DNA of 27,847 bases from JBEKZQ01 sp049509675 (GTDB taxonomy: Bacteria; Planctomycetota; Planctomycetia; Pirellulales; Thermoguttaceae), in NCBI GenBank assembly GCA_049509675.1, contig JBEKZQ010000011.1:1-27847 (forward strand), written 5' to 3'. Below, in pieces: positions 1-7,039 of this stretch (positions are counted from its first letter, which is position 1; each line of letters begins with the position of its first letter). A program made the translations under genes and the position numbers. The notes beneath the pieces are model-generated. The model ran no database searches. It had not been told where the DNA came from and worked only from the letters and a program-made list of their open reading frames with translations.

Positions 1-2
1 GG

Positions 3-119
3 AAGGACGACGGCGCTCTTGCCGTGTTGTCGATACGTGCCTTGCGACTCACCCCCGGTCGCTGGCAAGCGTTCTGGCGAAATGTAGACCAATATGGCTG
101 CCCAACGCTTCTCGCGTAA
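3..119 (+). CDS. C-terminal tail of an unidentified ORF entering from the left edge
   Basis: An open plus-strand frame runs from the window edge to a TAA at 117-119. It reads as a plausible basic/aromatic protein tail (it contains LRLTPGRWQAFWRN). I do not recognise the family. Its stop lies only about 8-20 bp from the point where the neighbouring OLD-family ATPase loses its homology, so it may be the last gene of an element inserted into that ATPase. The other strand is also open in one frame over the same bases, so coding status is uncertain. Confidence 0.3.
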   Translation, partial: KDDGALAVLSIRALRLTPGRWQAFWRNVDQYGCPTLLA

Positions 120-126
120 CATTATC

Positions 127-621
127 CTATGCGAGCACCCCAGCGAACGATCTCCAGTAACACTTGTAGAACTCGACGGGCAGCACGGCCGGGTTGGAAT
201 CATCCCGGGCGTACTCCTTCAGCGCCTCCACATGGTCGCTATCCAGTTCGACGGACAGCTTCAATCCGGGGCAGTCCTCGTTCTTGGTGTTATTCCGTCC
301 CTTGAGGCTCGCTAAGGCTGGGTTGTCGGCGTCGTCGTTGAAATAGGCCTCGATCAAGATGTGCGGCGGGCAGGCGTTCGTGCCAGCGCGGAGTCTTGCG
401 AAGTAATCCGCAACCCTTTCCGCGTTGAACAAGTAGGGGTCGATCGTGTAGTCGATGAGACGTCTGTCGTATTGACGAGTAAGAACGAGGTTGACCGCCT
501 CCAGAACCGATGTCTTACCGGTCTCGTTGTCGCCCACGATGACATTAAGCTTCTCGTTCAGCGCCAGGTGAAAGTCCTGGAGGCGCTTAAACCCGTCGAT
601 GTAGATGCGTGTGATGTTCAT
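127..621 (-). pseudogene. Truncated OLD-family ATP-dependent endonuclease (N-terminal ATPase part)
   Basis: The start chosen is the ATG at 619-621 (MNITRIYIDGFKRLQ), because the N-terminal beta strand of SMC/RecF/OLD-type ATPases begins there; the codons upstream add nothing. A Walker A motif is visible at about residues 30-38 (GDNETGKTS), followed by ABC-ATPase-like sequence. The frame stops at TAG 127-129 after about 164 residues, just after FYKCYWRSFAG. OLD-family proteins are normally several times longer, with the rest of the ATPase and a C-terminal TOPRIM nuclease domain; both are missing. No other minus-strand frame in the remaining 126 bp looks like the missing part. The simplest reading is a gene cut by an insertion or deletion near 127-140. 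Intact relatives are nucleases, often in phage-defence loci. Any function of this fragment is doubtful. Confidence 0.7.
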
Positions 622-745
622 CGCCAGCCACAATAACTGCGAGGGATTGTAGTCATTGATAGGACAGCAAGGTGATATGCTACATCAGCCGTGCCACGCC
701 TGCAAGAGGCCGCGCACCCCGGCGGCCGTATGCTATTCTCTTCCG

Positions 746-949
746 GTGCTTTTCGCTCTCAGCGCGCCGGCCGATAACGACCGCGGCCCGCAGTACATGG
801 AGCACGCCCTGGCCGCGATCCATCAGGCCAATCCCCGGCGGCGGCCGATGGAATTCGGTTTCGCACGGCACCAGAGGAACGTGACGTTGCTCGTCCGCTC
901 TCCGCCGGAACTTGCCGCGGCCGCTGCGTCGCAACTGGCCGCCCACTAG
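746..949 (+). pseudogene. Fragment resembling the N-terminus of a planctomycetal type IV secretion/conjugation-type ATPase
   Basis: The plus-strand frame from GTG 746 reads a protein-like stretch with ALSAPADN, a helix MEHALAAIHQANP, then EFGFARHQRNVTLLVRSP and a final ASQLAAH before TAG 947-949. From memory, this pattern (a first beta strand, a helix, a strand naming relatives of the form 'F.. R...V.L..R.P', then a helix ending in L.AHYP) resembles the start of large planctomycetal DNA-transfer or helicase-like ATPases. The frame ends where those proteins would continue with YP. The family match is recall, not a search, so confidence is low. The upstream codons in the same frame back to 656 do not look coding. 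No ATPase motif remains. Confidence 0.35.
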
Positions 950-971
950 AACAACGCCTTGTCGCGGAAAT

Positions 972-1404
972 CGGGTAATCACGAAAGCCCGAAAAGGCGA
1001 AAGCCCGAAAAACACGGGGAAAGGCCGTAGTGTGGTTCGGGCGCAGCGAACCCCGCCAACTTTTTCGAGAGACTCTACGTTGCTGACTGGGGTGGGTAGG
1101 ATCGGCAAGACAATAACTGTCCTGTTCTCGAAAGTAGTCATCACGCTCCGCGTGATGCAGTTCCATCTCGCGGAGCGAGATGAGTACGCGTGATGCAGTA
1201 CCGTCTCGCGGAGCGAGATGAGTACGATTGTCGCGACACTTAGCGGCCGAGGGACGCCGACTTCATTGCGGATTTCGACGGGCGAATGAAACAGAAGAAA
1301 CCGCCGAGAAGCAAGAGAAAAGGAAGGCATCCGATGACGGGTGAGCACGCATCCCCCCCCGTCTTTTTCGGGCCTTCGTCCTTTCGGGCTTTCGTGATTG
1401 CCCG
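972..1404. repeat. 47-bp imperfect inverted repeat flanking about 340 bp without genes
   Basis: The arms are 972-1018 and 1358-1404. Each is 47 bp and they pair with about five mismatches. Each arm contains two short direct copies of a CGAAAGCCCGAAAA-like motif. The interior carries the tandem hairpin repeats at 1141-1226 and no convincing coding frame. This accounts for most of the gene-free stretch 950-1414, in which I see no other feature. Whether this is a mobile element, or two insertions of the same short repeat in opposite orientation, cannot be told from this window. Confidence 0.75.
1151..1226. repeat. Two tandem 38-bp units, each with a perfect hairpin
   Basis: Units 1151-1188 and 1189-1226 differ at two positions. 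Unit 1 holds the hairpin ATCTCGC-GGA-GCGAGAT (1165-1181) and unit 2 TCTCGC-GGA-GCGAGA (1204-1218). Immediately before them lies a further small hairpin, TCACGC-TCC-GCGTGA (1141-1155), which overlaps the first unit by five bases. The units look like REP-type elements; no cas genes or spacer pattern accompany them. Confidence 0.8.
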
Positions 1405-1414
1405 ACTCTGCGCA

Positions 1415-2350
1415 TCAATGGAAGTGGTAATTGGGGTTGCGAATGTCGAACTCGGCGTCGGTGAAACCGTTGTTCAACTTCACGTTCAGGTAGGTGTATT
1501 CCTCGATCAGTTCGGGCGGCGCACCGTCCCTGGGCCAGTCGTAGGCCTCGTAGCGGATGGGCGCGTTCAGCTCGTCGTCGACGAAGATCCGCGCCAGATG
1601 GCTCATGAATTCCCGCCGCGGCACGGGATGAACAATCTCGATCATGGTCGTCACCCGATCGTTGACCTTGGCGCCCCGGTAGTACTTGACCTCGCACTCC
1701 GCCAGTTTCGCCTCGCGATCGGTGACCTCGACCAAGCGGCGGGTCAGGTTCTGGATGCCCAGCATGGTGATCGGATAGCGTTGATTGCGCATGGCCATCA
1801 TGCTGTCGGGCTTCAACGAGACGGTGCCGATCATGGCATTGGTGATTCCGGTCGAGTGGACCCATAGTTTGCCGTCGTTGGCCCCATCGATGTAGATGAC
1901 CTCCTGGCCTTTGCTGGCACTGGGGGGAACAAAATTCAGGTAGACGCTGAACGGTTTATGGCGGATCTTCGTGTACATGTACTCGTACTCGCCGACCTTG
2001 CCGTCGATGCGCTCCCGCTTGGCGACCACGGCCGAGTAGTCGGCAATGCGCTCCATATTCACCAGTCCGGCGCGGCCCCAGCGGACCACGGGCATGAGCG
2101 GATGTTCCTTTGGATCGCCGGGCTGCAATTGCTGGGTGGAGGATGCGGCCGACGGCGGGTCGGACCGTTCGGCCAGCCGATAGGTGGGCCGCAACGGCAC
2201 ATTGGCTCCGGGCGGCATCTGCCAAGCTCGGAAATAGCCCTGCTGGGGGGATGGCCCATACGGCGACTGCGCGGAGAGGATCGAACTGAACACGGCCAAT
2301 ATGAGCATCGCCGTCAGGCAGCTACGGCAAATCCACCGGCACAAGAACAT
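1415..2350 (-). CDS. DUF1571 domain-containing secreted protein
   Basis: 311 residues. The N-terminus has a basic start and a hydrophobic core (CLTAMLILAVFSSILSA), so it is probably exported with cleavage near residue 27. A Pro/Gln-rich linker follows to about residue 95. The remainder matches my recollection of DUF1571, a family common in Planctomycetota: ADYSAVVAKRERIDGKVGEY, then a run of beta strands including KPFSVYLNF and VIYIDGANDGKLWVH, and a C-terminal YLNVKLNNGFTDAEFDIRNP. The fold recalls LolA/LolB-type lipoprotein carriers, but that is inference. The start is ATG 2348-2350, preceded at 8 bp by GGAGGG (complement of 2359-2364), which supports it. No operon partner is evident. Confidence 0.88.
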   Translation of the reverse strand: MFLCRWICRSCLTAMLILAVFSSILSAQSPYGPSPQQGYFRAWQMPPGANVPLRPTYRLAERSDPPSAASSTQQLQPGDPKEHPLMPVVRWGRAGLVNMERIADYSAVVAKRERIDGKVGEYEYMYTKIRHKPFSVYLNFVPPSASKGQEVIYIDGANDGKLWVHSTGITNAMIGTVSLKPDSMMAMRNQRYPITMLGIQNLTRRLVEVTDREAKLAECEVKYYRGAKVNDRVTTMIEIVHPVPRREFMSHLARIFVDDELNAPIRYEAYDWPRDGAPPELIEEYTYLNVKLNNGFTDAEFDIRNPNYHFH

Positions 2351-2380
2351 ACCAAAGGCCCTCCATCCTTTTTTCAGGCA

Positions 2381-2477
2381 AAGGGGTCAGGTCCGTGTTT
2401 TCGGGCAAGCCATGCGCGCCACCGCAACGGCTTCCAGCCGAAAAACGGACCGGACCCCGGACTTTGCAGTTCTCCTG
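2381..2477 (-). repeat. Copy A of a roughly 100-bp palindromic dispersed repeat
   Basis: Inverted arms at 2383-2404 and 2438-2458 (GGGGTCAGGTCCGTGTTTTC... against its complement), followed by a conserved flank reading AACTGCAAAGTC on the minus strand. It is in the opposite orientation to copies B (6931-7030) and C (18511-18606), and its interior differs from theirs. It lies between the divergent DUF1571 and metallo-hydrolase genes. Confidence 0.85.
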
Positions 2478-2631
2478 ATCCTTTTTTCACCATATCGCAC
2501 ATTATTCCCCGCCGGATTACAATGTTCTGCTTGTCCGGACGCAGTTTTCCGCGGCCAGGCATCTTACCCCGGGCAACCCAAAGTTGTGCCGCATCTTACC
2601 CATATTCCACGCGTGTGAGGAGAGCAGTTTC

Positions 2632-3285
2632 TTGAAAGTTCCCCTAATTCAGGTCGACCGGGTCGTTTCCGTGCCGTTCGAGGAAAACAGCTTCATCGTG
2701 CAGCTTTCCGGCCGAAACGATTGTCTGGTGGTCGATCCCGGCCTGGAGCCGGAAAAGATCCTCCGGCGCTTGGAAGACATGAACTGCACACCGGCGGCGA
2801 TTCTTGTGACCCACGGTCACGCCGACCACATCGCCGGCAATGCGGTCCTGAAACAGCGATGGCCGCAGTGCCAACTGATGATCGGGGTCCTCGACGCGCC
2901 AAAATTGACGGACCCGGCCCAAAACCTTTCCGGCGCCTTTGGCTTCCAGCTTGTCAGCCCGAGGGCCGACGTCATGCTTCAAGACGGCGAGAAGTTCTCG
3001 ATCGCGGGCATGACCCTGGAAGTGTTGGCGATTCCGGGGCATTCCACGGGACACGTGGTCTACTTGTGCCGCGATCAACAACCGTACCTGGCGTTTGTCG
3101 GAGACGTGGTATTTGCCGGCAGCGTGGGCCGGACCGACTTTCCGGACGGCGATTTCGGGCAACTATCGGCCGGCATTCGCGCGAAGCTGTACAGTCTGCC
3201 GGACGACACGATCCTTTTGCCCGGTCACGGCCCACAGACCACGGTCGGCCGCGAGAAGCACACCAACCCGTTTGTCCAGGGTTAG
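2632..3285 (+). CDS. MBL-fold metallo-hydrolase, GloC/YcbL (glyoxalase II-like)
   Basis: 217 residues from TTG 2632. This start is chosen because GAGGAG at 2617-2622 stands 9 bp upstream and the product begins with the strand KVPLIQVDRVVSVPFEENS; in-frame codons further upstream have no comparable site. The metal ligands of the family are present: THGHADH at residues 60-66 (H61, H63, D65, H66), PGHSTGH near 136-141, D158 in GDVVFAGSVGRTDF, and H199 in PGHGP. GSVGRTDF and the short length (no C-terminal hydroxyacylglutathione-hydrolase domain) point to the GloC/YcbL type, which hydrolyses S-lactoylglutathione or similar thioesters in the cytosol. The substrate here is not proven. Its stop is only 6 bp from that of the convergent sigma factor gene. 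Confidence 0.88.
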   Translation: MKVPLIQVDRVVSVPFEENSFIVQLSGRNDCLVVDPGLEPEKILRRLEDMNCTPAAILVTHGHADHIAGNAVLKQRWPQCQLMIGVLDAPKLTDPAQNLSGAFGFQLVSPRADVMLQDGEKFSIAGMTLEVLAIPGHSTGHVVYLCRDQQPYLAFVGDVVFAGSVGRTDFPDGDFGQLSAGIRAKLYSLPDDTILLPGHGPQTTVGREKHTNPFVQG

Positions 3286-3291
3286 CGGATC

Positions 3292-4983
3292 CTACTCCAC
3301 CGGCGGCAACTTCTCGGCGACGGCCACCGCCCGCAATTTGTTGAGGGCTCGGGCCTCGATCTGGCGGATCCGCTCCTTGGTGACGCCCATGACCGCTCCC
3401 ACCTGTTTCAGCGTCAACGGCTCCTGCCCATGCCGCAGCCCGAAACGGGAGGTGATGATCTCCTGCTCGCGCTTGTCCAGCCCGCGCAGGATTCGCTCCA
3501 CCACGCGCCGCCGTTGGGTCTGCCTGGCCTCGAGTTCGTGCTGGTCGGTGCGGGCGTCTTCGGTGGATGGAAACAGTTCGGTGTGGCTGGTACGGAAGCG
3601 GTCGCGATAACGGAGGCCCTCGGGGATGCTGCGGGCGAAGTTCTTCATGATCGCCCAACTGGCGTACGTGCTGAACTTGTTCTGCAAGGAGAAATCGAAG
3701 CGGTCGACGGCCCGCATCAACGAGACATTGCCGTCGCTGACCAGTTCGAAGAAGCTCTGCGCCGGGCCGACGTGCCGCTTGGCGATGGAGACCACCAGCC
3801 GCAGGTTGGCGCGGATGATGCGGTTCTTGATCGTTACCGTTTCGTCGTAGAACTCCTCGATTTGCTTCAGCAGGCTCTTCTTGGGTCGGGCCGGATTCAA
3901 CTGCCGGCGCAGCCCGGTCGCCTTGTACTTCAAGTAGTTCATCTTGCGGAAAAGATGCGCTTCTTGCTCGCGGGTCAACAAAGGCACCTCGTACAGGCTG
4001 GCCAGGTACGGCGGCAGTCCCGGCGGGGCCTTGGCCGTTGCCGCCGCTTTCTCCGCCAGCGGCAGCGGCTTGAGCACCTCTTTCTCGGCGTGCTTGTCCC
4101 GCTCGAATAACTCGAAGTGCGGGTCGGCGACGTACTCCAGCGGCAGGTCCAGGATCCGCCGCGCCCGCATCTGCGCGATAATGCGGTACACGCTGGACTT
4201 TGTGCGGCAGAACCGCCGGGCCAACGAGTCGACCGGCTCGCCCCGTTGGTAGTACTGGTAGATCTTCCGTTTCGTATCCAGCGGCATCATGCCCTGATGG
4301 TGCGGAAAAATGGCCGTCTGCGGATGCTCGCGATCGAAACGCTTCAAGGTATAACGGATGGTCTCCAGGCTGCGACCCGTCGAGCGGGACAGTTCCTTGG
4401 TGATCTCCGCCGGCCAGGCGCCTGCCGCGGCCAACTGCCGGGCCCGATCGACAATCAGGCTTCGCTCGGCCGGCGTCATCTGACTGAAGCGTGCGCCCCG
4501 GTGTACGCGGTCGGAGTTGTGGGCAATGAACCGCTCCACGGAGCTTTGCAAGAACCCCACCTGTTTGCGATCGTCGAAAATAAACCGCCGCGAGACCAGC
4601 CCCTGCCGTCGCCACCGGGAAATGGTCTTGGTCGACACGTGCAGTTCGCGGGCGAGTTCGCGGATGGAGAGCACGCGTTCGCCGACGGCCTCGACAGGCA
4701 AGGCGGCCGCGCCGGACAGGTCTTCGACCAGCAACTGCAGGTCGTGCCGAACATCGCGGCCGGTCATCTTTTCCGCCGACGGTCCACGGAACTCTTCGGC
4801 GAGGCGCGAACCGATGAACGCCAGCGTGTAAGGTTCTTGTGGATCAATTTCCGCAAGTAACTCCTCCGCACGTTGCACCACTCGGAAAAGCTGCTCAACC
4901 CGTCCGCCGACCACCTGTTCGTCACGGAGAATCCGTAGCGCCCTGTTGCGGTATTCACTTCTTCTTTGGCTGCACGTGGTCAC
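3292..4983 (-). CDS. Sigma-70 family sigma factor with an N-terminal multi-HTH extension
   Basis: 563 residues from GTG 4983-4981. That start has a perfect AGGAGG (complement of 4990-4995) 6 bp upstream; the ATG at 5004 would place this site inside the gene. The C-terminal half is a group 1/2-like sigma factor: region 1.2 at about 325-353 (PPYLASLYEVPLLTREQEAH), region 2 at about 389-454 (ANLRLVVSIAKRHVG, SDGNVSLMRAVDRFDF, FSTYASWAIMKNFAR) and region 4 at about 498-553 (GLDKREQEIITSRFGL, VTKERIRQIEARALNKLR). Region 3 is replaced by a short linker of about 40 residues. The first 320 residues are unusual. They hold a MerR/excisionase-like HTH at about 105-156 (LSIRELARELHVSTKTISRW), a second HTH-like segment near 188-215 and a third at about 237-276 (PVDSLARRFCRTKSSVYRII). 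It probably directs RNA polymerase to a dedicated promoter set, with added DNA contacts. Confidence 0.9.
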   Translation of the reverse strand: MTTCSQRRSEYRNRALRILRDEQVVGGRVEQLFRVVQRAEELLAEIDPQEPYTLAFIGSRLAEEFRGPSAEKMTGRDVRHDLQLLVEDLSGAAALPVEAVGERVLSIRELARELHVSTKTISRWRRQGLVSRRFIFDDRKQVGFLQSSVERFIAHNSDRVHRGARFSQMTPAERSLIVDRARQLAAAGAWPAEITKELSRSTGRSLETIRYTLKRFDREHPQTAIFPHHQGMMPLDTKRKIYQYYQRGEPVDSLARRFCRTKSSVYRIIAQMRARRILDLPLEYVADPHFELFERDKHAEKEVLKPLPLAEKAAATAKAPPGLPPYLASLYEVPLLTREQEAHLFRKMNYLKYKATGLRRQLNPARPKKSLLKQIEEFYDETVTIKNRIIRANLRLVVSIAKRHVGPAQSFFELVSDGNVSLMRAVDRFDFSLQNKFSTYASWAIMKNFARSIPEGLRYRDRFRTSHTELFPSTEDARTDQHELEARQTQRRRVVERILRGLDKREQEIITSRFGLRHGQEPLTLKQVGAVMGVTKERIRQIEARALNKLRAVAVAEKLPPVE

Positions 4984-5363
4984 GACGCACCTCCTCTTGT
5001 GCATGGCAAAATGGGATCGTCGAAAACTGGAACACCAACATGCAAAATACTCCTTGGCCCTTCCTTGCTCTCAAGCTGTTTCCCCGGGGCACAAGCGGCA
5101 TTCCGTGATCCCCTGTCCGCTGGCGCCCTCGAAGATTGTCTAATCATAAAGCGAAGCAATCACCTTATGTATCAGGAAAATCAACTCTAAACGGGTCGGG
5201 AATCTACCCTTGTCTAAAATCAATTGCGACAATTTTCGATGGAAAACGCTTTCCGCAGCCCGGCCAGGCGCTCTGACAGAACAGCCTGAGATTGTGTGCC
5301 ACTGGCTCTGCCAGTGCTTTGGGCTTCCTTGACGTTCCACCGTGCTGTGGATGACCGCATCGC
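4984..5363. other. Gene-free region between the sigma factor gene and the DUF58 gene
   Basis: No convincing coding frame on either strand. The stretch 5120-5245 is noticeably richer in A and T than its surroundings. It presumably carries the leader and promoter of the minus-strand sigma factor gene, but I found no clear -35/-10 pair. The only structured element is the small hairpin at 5300-5316. Confidence 0.5.
5300..5316. repeat. Short hairpin CACTGGC-TCT-GCCAGTG, copy 1
   Basis: A perfect 7-bp stem with a 3-nt loop, 48 bp downstream of the DUF58 stop codon in the direction of that gene's transcription. The identical 17-mer recurs at 27018-27034. There is no U-run after it, so a classical terminator is not supported. 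Confidence 0.7.
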
Positions 5364-6272
5364 TCAGGTGCGTTGCGACGCGTTCCGCTTCGCCAGATAG
5401 CGGGAAAGCATGAAATCGTAGGGGACCGAGGTGTCCGTCAGCACGTAGTCAATCTGGGCCTCGGCGCACGCCCGGCGGTATTGCGCAATGAACGATTCCA
5501 TTTGCGCGAGGTAAGCCTGGCGGACATAGGCCGGATCCACTTCGATCCGCTGGCCCGTCTCCAGATCCTCAAAAGAAGTAACATCGCCGAAGGGAAACTC
5601 GATTTCGGCCTTGTCGAAGACCTGGAACAGGATCACTTCGTGCCGCCGATGGCGGAAGTGGTGCAGGGCCCGGATCACCTCGTCCGGCTCGTCGTACAGG
5701 TCGCTCACCAGCACGATCAGACAGCGGCGTTTGAAACGGTTGGCAAGCCGGTGCAGGGTCTCGGCAACGTCGGTCCGTTGGCCGGGCCGGATCGCTTCCA
5801 GTTGCCGCATCATTTCGTGGAAGTGCGGCGGCGAGCTTCGGGCGGGCATGTCCAGCCGAATCTCCGTATCGAACGTGGTCAACCCCACCGAGTCCTGTTG
5901 CCGCAACATCAGGTAGGCCAGCACGGCGATCAGGTACGAGCCGTACTCCAGCTTGCTCAGTTGCGGCTGGAAACGGTAGCCCATCGACCCGCTGGTGTCC
6001 AGCAGGATCTGCACCCGCATGTTGGTCTCTTCCTCGTACTGTTTGATGTACAGCCGATCGGTGCGCGCCAACATGCGATAGTCGAGGTGCCGCGGATCGT
6101 CGCCGGCCGTGTACTCGCGGTGCTCGGCGAACTCGACGCTGAAACCCTTGTATGGGCTCGAGTGCAGACCGCTGATAAAGCCTTCCACGACGCCGCGGGC
6201 GACGACCGCCAGGTTCTTCACCCGCGCCAGCGCCTGCGGCTCGAGAAAGCGATAGCCCGTTTGTGGGTGCAT
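5364..6272 (-). CDS. DUF58 domain-containing protein with a vWA-like fold
   Basis: 302 residues. The DUF58 signature lies at about residues 39-84 (SPYKGFSVEFAEHREY, TAGDDPRHLDYRMLARTDRL, YIKQYEEETN). A von Willebrand A-like domain follows, with the metal-binding MIDAS motif DTSGSM at 92-97 and a second conserved stretch, IVLVSDLYDEPDEV, near 190-203. No membrane segment is visible. The start ATG (6270-6272) has GAGG about 6 bp upstream. DUF58 proteins usually sit beside a MoxR AAA+ ATPase and vWA membrane proteins, in systems thought to assemble or chaperone complexes. Here no MoxR gene is adjacent; the neighbours are the RRM gene upstream and the sigma factor gene downstream on the same strand. 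Function inferred from family only. Confidence 0.92.
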   Translation of the reverse strand: MHPQTGYRFLEPQALARVKNLAVVARGVVEGFISGLHSSPYKGFSVEFAEHREYTAGDDPRHLDYRMLARTDRLYIKQYEEETNMRVQILLDTSGSMGYRFQPQLSKLEYGSYLIAVLAYLMLRQQDSVGLTTFDTEIRLDMPARSSPPHFHEMMRQLEAIRPGQRTDVAETLHRLANRFKRRCLIVLVSDLYDEPDEVIRALHHFRHRRHEVILFQVFDKAEIEFPFGDVTSFEDLETGQRIEVDPAYVRQAYLAQMESFIAQYRRACAEAQIDYVLTDTSVPYDFMLSRYLAKRNASQRT

Positions 6273-6287
6273 ATTGAGCCTCAGACT

Positions 6288-6358
6288 AGTAATACAACGA
6301 GGCCGGCCAACGGGGCGCCGGTCTTGCGGGCAAAAAACGCGCCCGCCGTTGCATTACT
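6288..6358. repeat. Imperfect palindrome between the RRM and DUF58 genes
   Basis: The outer arms AGTAATACAACG (6288-6299) and CGTTGCATTACT (6347-6358) pair with one mismatch. The GC-rich interior contains GGCCGGCC and a GGGGCGCC / GGGCGCG-type run. It could act as a transcription stop after the RRM gene (minus strand) or be another REP-type repeat. No second copy is seen in the window. Confidence 0.6.
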
Positions 6359-6480
6359 TTGCTGAACGTCAATAAGTTGCCGGTGGCCCGTGTCGTGCGT
6401 CTTCTCTATCATCGCGCAACACCAGCGGCGTGCTCCACACGAATGCGAGCACGAGTCGCTCCACGTGCGCCGACGGACGG

Positions 6481-6771
6481 CTAGTAGCGTCCGCCGCGTC
6501 CACCGCGTCCGCCGCTGCGCTCTTCGCGCGGCCGTGCTTCGTTGACGGTCAGGGGACGCCCATCATGGTCCTTGCCGTTAAGCCCCGCGATGGCCGCTTG
6601 CGCCTCTTCATCGTTGGCCATCTCGACGAAACCGAATCCCTTGCTGCGACCACTCTCGCGATCGTCGATCACCTGGGCACTCTCCACCGTGCCGAACGCC
6701 GAAAACAACTGTTCCAAATCCGAACTGCTGACCGTGTAGCTCAGATTCCCGATGTACAACCTCTTACCCAA
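6481..6771 (-). CDS. RNA-binding protein with one RRM domain and a Gly-rich tail
   Basis: 96 residues from TTG 6771-6769. The start is fixed by AGGAG (complement of 6779-6783) 7 bp upstream and by the product opening MGKRLYIGNLSYTV, the usual start of bacterial RRM proteins. The in-frame sequence further upstream is Cys/Arg-rich and looks untranslated. RNP2 (LYIGNL) is at residues 5-10 and RNP1 (KGFGFVEM) near 45-52. The tail GGRGGRGGRY is an Arg/Gly-rich extension typical of the family. Such proteins bind single-stranded RNA and resemble cyanobacterial cold-inducible Rbp proteins; cold induction here is not shown by the sequence. Confidence 0.93.
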   Translation of the reverse strand: MGKRLYIGNLSYTVSSSDLEQLFSAFGTVESAQVIDDRESGRSKGFGFVEMANDEEAQAAIAGLNGKDHDGRPLTVNEARPREERSGGRGGRGGRY

Positions 6772-6930
6772 AGCAAATCTCCTGTCGAGGGGTGCAAGAC
6801 CCCGGCTCTTGCCTCCCAAAAAGCGGATACAAAAGGAACCACACCGATGGCCCTTCGGTGCCTGCGAGGCACAGCGGCACGAGAACCATTCTAAAGGGTC
6901 CACGACCATTTTGGAACACCCCTGGCCCAC

Positions 6931-7030
6931 GAGAACTGCAAAGTCGGGGTCTAGCCCGGATTTCGGCTTTTAGCCCGTAGACATTCGACTGGACTCTCGA
7001 CCGAAAACATGGACCTGACCTCTTCGCTTC
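6931..7030 (+). repeat. Copy B of the dispersed palindromic repeat
   Basis: Begins GAGAACTGCAAAGTC, with arms at 6946-6966 and 7001-7022 (the second contains CCGAAAACATGGACCTGACC). It sits immediately after the stop of the histidine kinase hybrid gene in that gene's direction of transcription. It shares GGACTCTCGACCGAAAACAT, with one or two changes, with copy C. Confidence 0.85.
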
Positions 7031-7039
7031 GCACGCCGG

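Noticed and set aside
1141..1226. CRISPR array
   Set aside because: The two units are directly adjacent with no spacers, each is a palindrome, and no cas gene is nearby.
680..1348. 222-codon minus-strand frame over the repeat region
   Set aside because: It crosses the repeat arm and tandem hairpins; the product is Arg/Ser/Val-rich with no pattern.
2972..4615. 547-codon minus-strand frame overlapping the sigma factor and running into the metallo-hydrolase gene
   Set aside because: It is out of frame with the sigma factor, Arg/Pro/Gly-rich, and shows no motif.
5140..5340. 66-codon minus-strand frame upstream of the sigma factor
   Set aside because: No ribosome binding site and it begins near the hairpin repeat; no protein-like pattern.
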